A stretch of DNA of 64,000 nucleotides from CATQHD01 sp965243165 (GTDB lineage: Bacteria; Actinomycetota; Acidimicrobiia; Spongiisociales; Spongiisociaceae), in contig OZ251535.1 of NCBI GenBank assembly GCA_965243165.1, forward strand, positions 2,046,001-2,110,000. Reading direction: 5' to 3'. The first letter of the stretch is position 1. Every line of letters begins with the position of its first letter. The position numbers and the translations under genes are program-made. Positions 34,293 through 43,646 of the stretch are shown one piece after another. The notes below the pieces were generated by a model, which worked only from the letters and a program-made list of their open reading frames with translations, was not told the origin of the DNA and ran no database searches.

Positions 34293-35581
34293 ACAGCAGG
34301 GAAGAAAGATTTCTACCCTCAACCCGCAGTGATTCCCGCACACCGTTCCAGCGCGATCGCGACCGGGTTCTCTATTCCCCGGAATTCCGCCGTCTCAGCG
34401 GTGTAACTCAGGTGGTGTCGGCCAGCGAGGGAGACTTTTTCCACAACCGCCTGACCCACTCTCTAAAAGTTGCACAGGTGGGTCGGCGGCTCGCAGAACG
34501 CCTATTGAAAAAATTCCCCTATGAGTGGATTGAGTATTGGGGCGGCTTAGATCCGGATGTTGTAGAAACTGCGGGTCTTGCCCACGACCTCGGTCATCCG
34601 CCTTTTGGCCATGATGGAGAGGAAGTGATCAACGAATTAGTAGAAAAGCTACCCGGCGGCTTTGAAGGAAATGCACAATCGTTCCGGATCGTCACGCGGC
34701 TGACAGCACATGCTGACAACAATCCGGATCAGGGTGTCGATTCGGGACTAAATCTGACCAGAGCCACCCTAAATGCTATCCTCAAGTACCCGTGGACCAA
34801 AGGAGACGCGCCCAGAAACAACCGAAAAAAGTGGGGTATATATAACTCTGATAAAGATCGGTTTGAGTGGGTGAGTTACAAACAATTCCGTGGACGTCGT
34901 GTTATTGAAGCCGAGTTGATGGATTGGGCCGATGATGTAACCTATGCGGTTCACGACTTGGAGGACTTCTATCGCGCCGGATTGATACCTCTTCATCTTC
35001 TGTTACACACCGCCGAGGGGGATAGATTTCTTGAAGCAGCCGTTCGGCGTAATGCCGACCTCAAAGAGAATGAGGATATTTTGGAGAATGCGCTAAGAAG
35101 CGCCCTTGAAAATGTGGTGTTGCTTCTTGATGGTCCCTACGTCGGCGGGCGACGACAACGGATGACCATCAATGCAACCTCATCCGCCCTGATCACACGG
35201 TTCATCGCTGGAGATACCATCAGAATATGCCAACCGACCGAACAACAAAGTATATCAATTGGTAAAGACATCCGGCTTCAGGTTGATCTACTCAAGGAAG
35301 CGACCCATTATTACGTCATTGACCATCCTCGGATCGCGAGTATCCGAGCGGGACAGAGGGCAATGTTACGAAAGCTATTCGTAATCTATATGGAGGTGTT
35401 GGCAGGAGCAGGTAAGCAGGCCCTGTTGCCGCAGGCGACGCGTGATCGGCTCAATAGCGGAGACCGTCTGCCGCGTTTGGCAGCGGACCTCTTGGCAGGG
35501 ATGACCGAACGGCAAGTGATCCAGAACTACCAGCGACTGACAGGGATCGTTCCTGGTCCGATGTCGTACTTCGACCTGTAG
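34289..35581 (+). CDS. dGTPase-like HD-domain triphosphohydrolase
   Basis: This 430-residue protein has the dGTPase N-terminus RTPFQRDRDRVLYSPEFRRLSGVTQVV. The metal-binding HD set is present: His57 in NRLTHSLKV, His99-Asp100 in LAHDLGHPPFGHDGE, and Asp in WADDVTYAVHDLEDFY. GNAQSFRIVTRL follows the HD motif as in the family. Known relatives hydrolyse dGTP or other dNTPs to deoxynucleoside and triphosphate; some deplete dNTPs during phage infection. All catalytic residues look intact. The operon stands alone between transposon remnants and an ISL3 copy, and its GC content is lower than the flanking metabolic genes. This is consistent with transfer as a defence-type cargo. Confidence 0.88.
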   Translation: MNSREERFLPSTRSDSRTPFQRDRDRVLYSPEFRRLSGVTQVVSASEGDFFHNRLTHSLKVAQVGRRLAERLLKKFPYEWIEYWGGLDPDVVETAGLAHDLGHPPFGHDGEEVINELVEKLPGGFEGNAQSFRIVTRLTAHADNNPDQGVDSGLNLTRATLNAILKYPWTKGDAPRNNRKKWGIYNSDKDRFEWVSYKQFRGRRVIEAELMDWADDVTYAVHDLEDFYRAGLIPLHLLLHTAEGDRFLEAAVRRNADLKENEDILENALRSALENVVLLLDGPYVGGRRQRMTINATSSALITRFIAGDTIRICQPTEQQSISIGKDIRLQVDLLKEATHYYVIDHPRIASIRAGQRAMLRKLFVIYMEVLAGAGKQALLPQATRDRLNSGDRLPRLAADLLAGMTERQVIQNYQRLTGIVPGPMSYFDL

Positions 35582-35735
35582 GCAACGGCGGGAACGGACA
35601 CCGCCCGGCCTCCGCACCCTGCACCAAGCCCGATCAGCGGTGGTCTTCACCGTAACCCAATACCAACCCCCCTTTCCTCAACTATCTCGCCAGGTGGAAC
35701 CCTCCAAACCCAAGCAGACCCGACCACTGTTATAT

Positions 35736-37178
35736 GGCTCTTCGGATTTCAGGGGGGAGTGAGGGTGGGGAGCAGCTTCCAGTTGGGCTTCCCGGCGTAG
35801 AGGAGAGCCCGGATTCGGTAGTTGGCGAAGTTCCGGAACCCGAACCCGATTCGTTTGATTCGTTTGATGAGATTGTTGACGGCTTCGGTGGCTGCGTTGG
35901 TGTAACGGGCGTGATGCCAGTTGGTGATCTGAGCAGCGCCGGCGGGCGAGGGTCCGGCCGAGCTGGTTGACCTCCGGCGGGCAGGACTCGTGCTGAAGGT
36001 CGGAAGCGAGCTGCCGGCAGTACCGGTCGGCAACGTCGGGTTCGTCGATGTCGTAGACACTGCGGACTGTTTCCTTGGCGTGCCAGGCCGTCCGGACTTC
36101 GCCGTGGGGGTCTCCGGCGTCGAGGAGGCCCCGCAGGCGGGCTTCGCCGCTGGTGTCGAGCCGTTCCGAAGCAAGGGTGAGCAGCCGCCGGATCTGATAC
36201 AAGGGATCTCCTCTCCGCCCCCGGTGTCCCAGGGTTTCCTGTTGGGTGCGGCGGCGCACCTGGTCGAGGCGGTCGTTGGCCAACCGCACCACATGGAACG
36301 GATCAGCGATCTGGCGGGCGTGGGGCAGCACCTGGTTGTAGGCCGCCCGATACGGGCTGGAGAGACCCCGGCGCCGCCCATCGGATCTGTTCCAACCATT
36401 CTTTTGGTTGTTCCTGCAGCCACCCCGCGGCTGAACGGGCGTCTCTGCCTGGGACAACGTCTAGCAGCTGCCCTCCTCCGACGTCTACCACCGACGTCGC
36501 CCAGACCCTTCCCAGACGGCGGCCCCGCCGCAGGAACAGGGTCTCGTCCAGGCCCAGAGCCTCCACCCGGCCTACCCGATCATGGTCGGCTTCCAACAAA
36601 GCAGCGCCCCAACGGGTTACCTCCTTGTTGACGGTATGCCAGTCACAACCCAACTCTCTGGCCACTTCCTCAACAGCGCGGCCGGCCTGGCCGACTTGCT
36701 TGGTCGCCCACCGAGCCGCCCGGGTGGTCAGCAACGCCCGCTCAGGGGCGATCTCGGGGTTCTGTTCGGTGAACGAACCAACTTCGCAGGACTGGTTGGG
36801 GCACTCCCAGCGGGTTTCCGCCAGCTCAGACGGGCGGGCCGCCCGAACGAGGGAAGATCGACCAGTTCCACCACTCGGGTGCCTTTCGACCACAGAGGGC
36901 CTCCGCAGCCGGGGCACCGAGGGCGGGGCTTCCGGCAGCGGACCTCGACCTCGACGCCCCCGCCGAGGGGTTCACCCACCCCCCAGACGTCGACTTCTTC
37001 TAATCCGACCAACACCCCGGCACATGCGCGTAGGATTGCGTTCCACAGGGGTCCTCCTCACTCGGGAATGAATTACAAGCGTCCGATTATGGAGGACCCC
37101 ACCCCCGATCCCGTGGATTCCCTACCCCACCCGGCCCGGCCCCTGCACAGGCCACTCCCCCCTCATTTCCGAAGAGCC
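35736..37178 (-). mobile_element. ISL3-family insertion sequence, copy 2, with TIRs and 8-bp target duplication
   Basis: The left end GGCTCTTCGGATTTCAGGGG and the reverse complement of the right end GGCTCTTCGGAAATGAGGGG are terminal inverted repeats of about 25 bp with three mismatches. Outside both ends is the same 8-mer TGTTATAT (35728-35735 and 37179-37186), the target-site duplication length of ISL3 elements. The element is 1443 bp. Clean ends and duplication show a recent, complete insertion, although its transposase gene is frameshifted. Confidence 0.92.
35749..37015 (-). pseudogene. ISL3-family transposase, frameshifted (copy 2)
   Basis: Starting at 37015 (MLVGLEEVDVWGVGEP), the zinc ribbon CRKPRPRCPGCGG is preserved. 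The frame breaks after ARLSWRK, resuming at RWECPNQSCEVGSFTEQNPE. It breaks again after EQIRWA and before QITNWHHARYTNAATEAVNN. The C-terminus IKRIGFGFRNFANYRIRALL, then YAGKPNWKLLPTLTPP, is intact. The last two breaks are at the same places as in copy 1. A working protein would need two or three frame corrections. Confidence 0.85.
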
Positions 37179-37420
37179 TGTTATATAGATTCTATCGCTT
37201 TGTAATTTTAGGCCCTGCACAAAGGACATAGAGCGGCTCTGTGGGCACTAATTGGCCAGGAGAAATAATACGCGCAATCGTGGAGTTTTTGACCCTGCCA
37301 TGAGAGCTCTTTGATCTCTGTCAAGATTCCCGATAAGTTGTGGCGTGCTTGGTTTCTTTTACCGGCCTGTTCAAGACATTTCTGTTGCATTGTAGCTCTC
37401 TACCATATCAGCGGGCTATT

Positions 37421-37846
37421 TCACGAATGGTAGCGCTCCCCCCATCCCGCGAAGTAGTTAGCATCCTTGTCGAACTGATCAAAGAAGTCGTCTGGCCAGT
37501 AGTCGATATTGCCGGAGTCATCTATGTTGGGACTCATGTCTTGTCGATTACTATAGAACTCCCATTCACAAGCTATATCACCGCTTTCTATGGCGATCGT
37601 AAAGTTATTTCTGCTAGTTTCTTCGTCAATCACATCTAGAGCAGACCCTAAGCGCACCACCTCCCCGTTAAGCTGCAGGTGTGTCGACCATTCGTGTTCT
37701 CGCATGGTTTGATTCAACAAGGCTAAAGCTTGGAGAACTGACGACTTTCCAGAGGAGTTGAGACCGGTCAGCAAAGTCAGTGGAGACAAAGGCAACCGGA
37801 GTAATTCAAAGCACTTGAAATGGTGCAGGTCGATTCTGGTAAGCAC
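37421..37846 (-). pseudogene. Truncated AAA ATPase (OLD/DUF3696-like N-terminus)
   Basis: A GTG start at 37846 has a strong GGAAGGAG site. The protein begins MLTRIDLHHFKCFELLRLPLSPLTLLTGLNSSGKSSVLQALALLN: the P-loop GLNSSGKSS is that of single-gene AAA ATPases with an SMC/OLD-like head. The frame stops after 141 residues, where such proteins usually exceed 350, so Walker B and signature parts are missing. The 230 bases beyond show no convincing continuation apart from a possible ISAHR motif in another frame. Base composition is AT-rich compared with the cluster to its right. It is likely a decayed defence-type or mobile-element gene. Confidence 0.7.
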
Positions 37847-38022
37847 CGCAGACTCCTTCCAACATATCCTTTGCCAATTGAAAGCGAAGCTCGACTTGCT
37901 TTGGCGTACCGGCCAGCGGGCCGAGGCCCGTCCGCAGGCGGGGCGCCGACCGGATCAACCCGGCCGCACCATCGAGTGTATCCACCATAGTTCCCGCCCC
38001 AGGTCCCGCCGTCTGCCCGCCC

Positions 38023-38892
38023 CTACTGGTTCTGGAGGGCGGCCAGGGTGGTCTCGTCGGGAAGGGTGTACTTGAAGACTCCGCCGGTGCGGACCATCTC
38101 GGCGGCGATGCCGTCGGCGTGTTGGATGAAGCGGTTCAGCATGGCGTTGATCTGGTCCGGGACGTCTTGGAGGGCCTTGTGGCCGGACCCAACCGTCTTG
38201 CCTACGACCACTTGGGGGCACAGCTCTCGGAGCAGGTCCAGGTCGAGGTGGGGCTGGCCGCAGTCTATGTAGAGGTAGGGGCATCTGACTTTGCGCAGCA
38301 CCGGGTGGGGGTCGAAGCCCATCATGCCCTGCCAGCCGTTGATGATCACATGGTCGGGGACTTCGGCCAGCCGGTCGGCGATCAGGCCCACCCGCGAGGG
38401 GTCGTCGGTGGGCAGGTAGGCGGCGGCCAGGAACAGGCGCAGCGCCTCTCGGAAGGGTTGGCCCTTCTTCATGTAGGGGTCGAAGGGGCCGTGGAGGCGG
38501 TGGTGCCATCCGGGGATGTTGCTGGGCGAGTCCAGGCTGGCAACGGCGCCCACCAGCTCGGGGTGGCGGGCGGCGGTGGAGATGATCACCTGGCCGCCCA
38601 TGCTCTGGCCCACCATCACCACCGGCTTCTCCACGCCGAGGGAACGTATGAGCTGGGCTACGTCGTCGGCGTGGCCGGCCATGGTGTATATCTCGTCGGG
38701 CTTGTCGCTCTCGCCATGGCCGCGCAGGTCGACCGCCGCGCACAGATGGCGGGGGGAGAAGTACTCCTCCTGGAGGCCGAAGCCCCCCCGGTTGCCGAAT
38801 CCGCCGTGGATGAAGATGATGGCCGGCTCGCCGCTGCCTGCCCGGTGGTAGGCCAGACGCACGCCGTCCTGGGTGGTGAAGTATTCAGTCAT
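38023..38892 (-). CDS. Alpha/beta hydrolase (paralogue 1)
   Basis: The protein is 289 residues. The fold signals are IIFIHGGFGNRGGFGLQEEYF (oxyanion HGG), VDLRGHGESDKP, the nucleophile elbow GQSMGGQ, an acid near YLYIDCGQPHLD, and a C-terminal His in VGSGHKALQD. All three catalytic residues appear present. It is 60-70 percent identical by eye to the product of the adjacent gene, so the pair arose by tandem duplication. It is the last gene of the minus-strand catabolic cluster and probably hydrolyses an ester, lactone or C-C bond in that pathway. Confidence 0.88.
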   Translation of the reverse strand: MTEYFTTQDGVRLAYHRAGSGEPAIIFIHGGFGNRGGFGLQEEYFSPRHLCAAVDLRGHGESDKPDEIYTMAGHADDVAQLIRSLGVEKPVVMVGQSMGGQVIISTAARHPELVGAVASLDSPSNIPGWHHRLHGPFDPYMKKGQPFREALRLFLAAAYLPTDDPSRVGLIADRLAEVPDHVIINGWQGMMGFDPHPVLRKVRCPYLYIDCGQPHLDLDLLRELCPQVVVGKTVGSGHKALQDVPDQINAMLNRFIQHADGIAAEMVRTGGVFKYTLPDETTLAALQNQ

Positions 38893-38934
38893 GGGCCGGA
38901 GAATAGCGAACCGGGCGCGGCCCCGGCTGCCCGG

Positions 38935-39774
38935 TCAGGCCTCGGGGAGGGCGTACTGGAAGACCCCGCCGGTGCGGACCATCTCGGCGGCGATCTCGTC
39001 GGCGTGTTGGATGAAGCGGTTCAGCATGGCGTTGATCTGGTCGGGTGCGTCCTGGAGGGCCCGGTGGCCCGCCCCCACCGTCTTGCCGATCACCGCCTGC
39101 GGGCACAGCTCCCGGAGCAGATCGAAGTCGAGGCCGGGCTGGCCGCAGTCGATGTACAGGTAGGGGCATTTCATCCGGCGCAGGTCCGGGGCCGGGTCGT
39201 AGGCGCTCATCGCCTGCCAGGCCCTGACGATCACATGATCGGGCACCTCCGCCAGCCGATCCGCCATCCCCCCCACCCGGGACGGGTCGTCGGTGGGCAG
39301 GTAGGCCCCTTCGAGAAAAGTGTGGACCGCCTCTCGGTACGGGCCGTCGAAGGTGATCAGATGGTCGAACGGGGCGTGAAAGCGCTTCTGCCATCCGGGG
39401 ATGTTGCTGGGGGAATCCAGGCTGGCGACGGCGCCCGCCAGCTCCGGATGGCGGGAGGCGGCCGAGATCACCACCTGGCCGCCCATACTGTGGCCCACCA
39501 GCACCGGGCGGTGCAGCCCCAGCTGCCGCACCACCTCGGCCGTGTCGTCGGCGTACTGCGCCATCGAATACTCCTCATCGGGTTTGCCGCTGTCGCCGTT
39601 GCCCCGCAGGTCGACGGACACGCAGCGGTGGTTGGGGGAGAAGTACTCCTCCTGGAAGCCGAAGCCCAGCCGGTTGCCGTAGATGCCGTGGACGAAGACG
39701 ATGGCCGGATCCCCGGCCCCCGCCTCGTGGTAGGCGATGCGCACGCCGTCTCGGGCGGTGATCCAAGAGGTCAT
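38935..39774 (-). CDS. Alpha/beta hydrolase (paralogue 2)
   Basis: The protein is 279 residues, with IVFVHGIYGNRLGFGFQEEYF, VDLRGNGDSGKPDEEYSMAQYADD, nucleophile GHSMGGQVVISAA, YLYIDCGQPGLDFDLL and the catalytic His in VGAGHRALQDAPDQI. Compared with paralogue 1, the oxyanion region is HGI rather than HGG and the elbow is GHS rather than GQS, so substrate choice may have split. Its ATG overlaps the stop of the upstream dihydropyrimidinase-like gene by 4 bases. This coupling places it directly after ring or amide opening. Confidence 0.88.
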   Translation of the reverse strand: MTSWITARDGVRIAYHEAGAGDPAIVFVHGIYGNRLGFGFQEEYFSPNHRCVSVDLRGNGDSGKPDEEYSMAQYADDTAEVVRQLGLHRPVLVGHSMGGQVVISAASRHPELAGAVASLDSPSNIPGWQKRFHAPFDHLITFDGPYREAVHTFLEGAYLPTDDPSRVGGMADRLAEVPDHVIVRAWQAMSAYDPAPDLRRMKCPYLYIDCGQPGLDFDLLRELCPQAVIGKTVGAGHRALQDAPDQINAMLNRFIQHADEIAAEMVRTGGVFQYALPEA

Positions 39775-41267
39775 CCGCCGACCGCCCCGGAGCGGCCCAC
39801 CGCATGGACGGGCGGCCGCCGCAGCCGGGAGACGTGGAGGGGGGGGCTGTCGGGGGAGACGAACCGGCCCCCCGAATCGGCCGTCACCTTCCCCTCCTCA
39901 TACACCGTCCGGCCCCGGGAGAAGGTGGTGAGCACCCGGCCCGTCAGCTTCAACCCGTCGTACACCCTGCCGCTGCCCCCCGACCGGCTGAGGAACTGCG
40001 AGGAATCCACCTTCAGGTGCCCGTCCGGGTCCACCAGCACCAGATCGGCGTCCGAACCGGGCTGCACCGCCCCCTTGCGGGGGTAGACGCCGAACAGCTT
40101 GGCCGGGTTGGCGGTCAACACCTCCACCGCCCGCTCCAGCGGGAAGCGCCCGATCAGGCCGGCGTCCAGCATGGCGGGGACCAGCATCTCCAGGGAGGGG
40201 ATCCCCTGCCCGGCGGCGGCGTATTCGGCGGCCGCCTTCCGCTGGTCGGAGGTGAAGCGGTGCGCCCCCCTCGTCGGCAGCCAGATCGCATCGGTGTATT
40301 CGGGGTGCTCCTTCTCCTCGGGGGTGAAAGGGGCGTGGTCGGAGGCCACCACCGACACGGTGCCGTCGGCCAGGCACTTCCACAGGTAGGCCACGTCTTC
40401 CACGGTGCGGAGCGGCGGGGCCACCTTCACGAAGGAGCCGAAATGGGCGATGTCGGTCTCGTCGAACATCAGATAGTGGGGGCACGACTCGGCGGAGAGG
40501 TCCGCTCCCAGGGCTTGGGCGGCTTCCACTTCTTCGGCGGCCAGCCGGGAGGTCAGGTGGACGATGTGGGCGGGGAAGCCGATTTCTCGGACGATGGTGG
40601 CCACCAGGCCCACCGCCGCCGCTTCCACCATCGGAGGCCGGGAGGGGTGGCCGAACTGGTCGGGGTCCAACCGGAAGCGGTCGATGAACTGCTGGCTCTC
40701 GGAATGGACCGCGCACCGCAGGCCCGCCCCCGCCGCCGTGGCAAGGCAGTCGTAGATCTCGTCCGGGCCCGCCGCCCACAGCCCCTCGAACTCGTCCATG
40801 CGGTCGGGGGGCGGCCGATGGGTGAACAGCTTGAAGCCGACCGCCCCGCATTCGGCCATCGCCTCGGCGCGGGCCGGGTCGGTGATGCCCGCCCCCGCAT
40901 AGAGGGCGAAGTCCACCAGGCTTTCCGACTCCCCCAGCCGCCGCCGGGCCTCGAAGACCTCGGGCGTGCTGCAGGGCGGGTTGGAGATGGGCATCTCGAA
41001 CAGGGTGGTTACCCCGGACGAGGCGGCCGCCCTCGATTCGGAGGCGAAGGTGGCCCGCTGGGGGTGGCTGGGCGCCCGGCAGTGGAAGTGGGCGTCGACC
41101 GCCCCGGGCATCACCAGCAGCCCCGAGGCGTCTATCTCGCGGCGGGCCGCCCCCAGCCCTCCGTGCGGGGCGACCTCGGCGATCTGCTCCCCCTCCACGC
41201 CGACGTCGGCCGGGCGAGAGCGGCCGCCGCTCACCACCTCGCCGCCGACGATCTTCAGATCGAGCAC
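39771..41267 (-). CDS. Cyclic amidohydrolase (dihydropyrimidinase/allantoinase/hydantoinase-like)
   Basis: This 498-residue TIM-barrel enzyme has a complete binuclear metal set: HxH in VDAHFHCRAPSHP, the carboxylatable Lys in GFKLFTH, His in AVHSES, His in IVHLTS, and Asp in ASDHAPFTPEEKEHPE. LFGVYPRKGAVQPGSDADLVLVDP is the usual C-terminal beta-sandwich return. It would hydrolyse a cyclic amide or imide (hydantoin, dihydropyrimidine or allantoin-like) in the cytoplasm. The C-terminal 25 residues (PLHVSRLRRPPVHAVGRSG) extend past the normal family end. Neighbouring amidohydrolase, aminotransferase and dehydrogenase genes suggest stepwise use of a nitrogen compound. Confidence 0.87.
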   Translation of the reverse strand: MLDLKIVGGEVVSGGRSRPADVGVEGEQIAEVAPHGGLGAARREIDASGLLVMPGAVDAHFHCRAPSHPQRATFASESRAAASSGVTTLFEMPISNPPCSTPEVFEARRRLGESESLVDFALYAGAGITDPARAEAMAECGAVGFKLFTHRPPPDRMDEFEGLWAAGPDEIYDCLATAAGAGLRCAVHSESQQFIDRFRLDPDQFGHPSRPPMVEAAAVGLVATIVREIGFPAHIVHLTSRLAAEEVEAAQALGADLSAESCPHYLMFDETDIAHFGSFVKVAPPLRTVEDVAYLWKCLADGTVSVVASDHAPFTPEEKEHPEYTDAIWLPTRGAHRFTSDQRKAAAEYAAAGQGIPSLEMLVPAMLDAGLIGRFPLERAVEVLTANPAKLFGVYPRKGAVQPGSDADLVLVDPDGHLKVDSSQFLSRSGGSGRVYDGLKLTGRVLTTFSRGRTVYEEGKVTADSGGRFVSPDSPPLHVSRLRRPPVHAVGRSGAVGG

Positions 41268-41343
41268 GGCCGCCGCTCTGGACCCGTTATCTGCGCCGTC
41301 CCGGCCGCCCCCGGCGCGGGCTGCGCGGGGCCGGCCGCTCCCT

Positions 41344-42588
41344 CTACGCCCGCCGGTAACCGACCTGCGGGCCGGGACCCCAGCGGGTGCCCAGGCCTTC
41401 GAGGTCGCGCCCGGTCTGGGTGTAGCCGCCCTCGGAGGAGAAGGCCATCTGCCCCCGGACGAACACCCGCTTCACGTCCTTCATGTGGTCCAGGGAGGCC
41501 AGCGGGTCTCCGCCCACCGCCACCACGTCGGCGGTCTTGCCTGCTTCCAGGCTGCCCAGCTCGTCGGAGAGGCCCAGCAGCTTGATGCCCCGGCGGGTGA
41601 TGGAGTTGAGCGCGTCCAGGTTGTCGGGGCACACCCCGATCTCCACCATGAACTTGAGCTCTTCGGCGATGGCGTAGTGCGGCACCACCGGACTGCCGGC
41701 GTCGGTGCCGAAGACGATCGGGATCCCCGCCCGGGCGGCGGCCACATTGCCGGCGAACCGGGACTTGTCGGCCATCTGGTCCTTGCGGCGCTCGACGTCT
41801 GATTCGCTCATCCCGAAGTCCCGGCCGAACTTGACCTGCTGCACCAGCGGCGAGAAGGTGGTAACGATGGGGGTGCCCTTCTCCACCATCTTCTCGATGG
41901 TCGGGGGGGTGAGCGAACCGCCGTGCTCCACGCAGTCCACCCCGGCGTCCACCACCCGGGAGATGGCTTCGTCGAAGGTGGCGTGGGCGGTTACCTTCAG
42001 CCCGTTCTGGTGGGCCTCCTCGACCATGGCCCGCAGCTCGTCCATGGTGAACTGCACCTCTTCGTGGGAGCCCATGATCTTGATCCAGGAGGCGCCCGCC
42101 TTGAACTGCTCGCGGATGGCCTTGCGCACCCCGTAGATCCCGTCCGCCTCCCGGCAGCACCACCAGGTGTGGCCGCCGGTGGTGCAGATGGCGCGCCCGT
42201 TGGGGAACAGGCGGATCCAGGGCGCCCAGCCGTTGTCGACGGCGGTCTTGGCGTCGATGTTGGCGTTGTTCATGCCCAGGTCGCGGATGGTTGTAACCCC
42301 GGCCGAGAGGTGGCGGTGGATGTTCATCACCGCTTTCACGGCGTTGATGGCCGGCGTCTCGTTGGCCTGCATCTCCAGGTCGTGGGTTCCGTCCCACCCC
42401 AGATGGACGTGGCAGTTGACCAGGCCCGGCAGCAGATGCATGCCGGACACGTCCACCACTTCGTCGCCCGCTTGGGCTTCGGCCGCCCCCACCGAGGCGA
42501 TCTGCTCGCCTTCGATGACCAGGTCCTGCTGCTCGGAGGCGCCGCCGTCCAGATCGACGACCACTCCGCCTTTGAGAATCGTGCGCAC
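41344..42588 (-). CDS. Metal-dependent amidohydrolase (imidazolonepropionase/prolidase-like)
   Basis: The protein is 414 residues. Motifs are HxH in LVNCHVHLGWDGTHD, Lys in WIKIMGSHEE, His in VTAHATFDEA, His in CVEHGGSLT, and Asp in IVFGTDAGSPVVPH. These are the ligands of the Xaa-Pro dipeptidase/imidazolonepropionase-type amidohydrolases. AGKTADVVAVGGDPL is the C-terminal signature. An odd Cys/Trp-rich loop (CTTGGHTWWCCREADGI) near residue 135 is typical of this subfamily, which often acts on N-acylated amino acids or dipeptides. It lies 76 bases upstream of the cyclic amidohydrolase in the same direction. Confidence 0.88.
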   Translation of the reverse strand: MRTILKGGVVVDLDGGASEQQDLVIEGEQIASVGAAEAQAGDEVVDVSGMHLLPGLVNCHVHLGWDGTHDLEMQANETPAINAVKAVMNIHRHLSAGVTTIRDLGMNNANIDAKTAVDNGWAPWIRLFPNGRAICTTGGHTWWCCREADGIYGVRKAIREQFKAGASWIKIMGSHEEVQFTMDELRAMVEEAHQNGLKVTAHATFDEAISRVVDAGVDCVEHGGSLTPPTIEKMVEKGTPIVTTFSPLVQQVKFGRDFGMSESDVERRKDQMADKSRFAGNVAAARAGIPIVFGTDAGSPVVPHYAIAEELKFMVEIGVCPDNLDALNSITRRGIKLLGLSDELGSLEAGKTADVVAVGGDPLASLDHMKDVKRVFVRGQMAFSSEGGYTQTGRDLEGLGTRWGPGPQVGYRRA

Positions 42589-42674
42589 GTTTGGTTCCTT
42601 TCTCGTTCGTCTTGTTCGTTATCTAGATCTATATGCCGATTGCCCGCCGGAAGGCCGCCCTCCAGGCCGCCCTC

Positions 42675-43646
42675 CTATTCCTCCAGCCGCCGGGTGATGA
42701 GCCTGCCCGCCGCGGCCAGCTCCTGGGCGACCGAAACGGCGCTGGGAATCCCGCCGGTGTGGGGGGTCATCAGCAGATTGGGGGTGCTGCGCAGCGGGCT
42801 GTCGGCCAGGATCGGCTCCCACCAGAACACATCCAGGGCGGCGCCGGCCAGGCGCCCGCTATGCAGGGCGGCCATCAGGGCGTCTTCGTCCACCAGCCGC
42901 CCGCGGGCGGTGTTCACGAAGAACGACCCCTCGGGCATCAGGGAGAACTCGCGGGCGCCCATCATCTTCTCGGTCTCGGGGGTGAACCGGTTGTGGAGCG
43001 AGACGCAGTGCGATTCGGCCAGCAGCTCGTCGAAGGGCAGGTAGCGGACGCCCAGTTCCTGCTCCTCCTCGGGGGAGAAACGGCTGCGCTTGGTGTAGAT
43101 GACGTCCATGCCGAACGCCGCCAGCCGGGTGGCCGCCTCCCGTCCGATCTTGCCCACCCCCACCAGGCCGACCTTCTTGCCCCACACCCCCTCGAACAGC
43201 TCGAGACCCACCCAGTTGTAGGCGTAGTTCTCCTGGTCGGTCACGAAAGGTTCCATGCCGTCGACGATGACCCCGTCCCTGACGCCCTGAGCGGCGGCGG
43301 GGAGGCGCTTGAAGAGGGCCAGGATCAGCATCACCGCGTGCTCGGCCACGCTGATCAGCGACGGCGAGGGCACTTTATCGGCCCAGACGCCCCGCGAGCT
43401 GCAGACCTCGGCGGAGGGCTCGGCGCCGCCGGAGTCGAGGGTGACCACCCCCCGCAGGGAGGCGAGCGACGCCAGCCGGCCGCCGTCGACCCCCCGCCGC
43501 CACAGCACCAGGAAATCGGCCCGGTCGACCGCCCCCGAAGCGAGGGCGTCCTCCAGGATCTCGGCGCCCTCCGGCAGGGCTTCCCGCAGCGCCGCGACCT
43601 GGGCGGGGGAGAAATCCTCGATCAGGGCGACCGACGGGGCGCTCAC
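42675..43646 (-). CDS. D-isomer-specific 2-hydroxyacid dehydrogenase
   Basis: The protein is 323 residues from GTG 43646, which overlaps the aminotransferase stop by 4 bases (GTGA). A GTG at 43670 would add 8 residues. The NAD motif is KKVGLVGVGKIGREAATRLAAFGMDVIYTKRS. The catalytic triad is Arg in NTARGRLVDEDALMAAL, the Glu region in FWWEPI, and His in TPHTGGIPS. The C-terminal VAQELAAAGRLI is shorter than in phosphoglycerate dehydrogenase, and no ACT domain is present. It probably reduces the 2-oxo acid made by the coupled aminotransferase, or oxidises the matching D-hydroxy acid. Confidence 0.9.
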   Translation of the reverse strand: MSAPSVALIEDFSPAQVAALREALPEGAEILEDALASGAVDRADFLVLWRRGVDGGRLASLASLRGVVTLDSGGAEPSAEVCSSRGVWADKVPSPSLISVAEHAVMLILALFKRLPAAAQGVRDGVIVDGMEPFVTDQENYAYNWVGLELFEGVWGKKVGLVGVGKIGREAATRLAAFGMDVIYTKRSRFSPEEEQELGVRYLPFDELLAESHCVSLHNRFTPETEKMMGAREFSLMPEGSFFVNTARGRLVDEDALMAALHSGRLAGAALDVFWWEPILADSPLRSTPNLLMTPHTGGIPSAVSVAQELAAAGRLITRRLEE

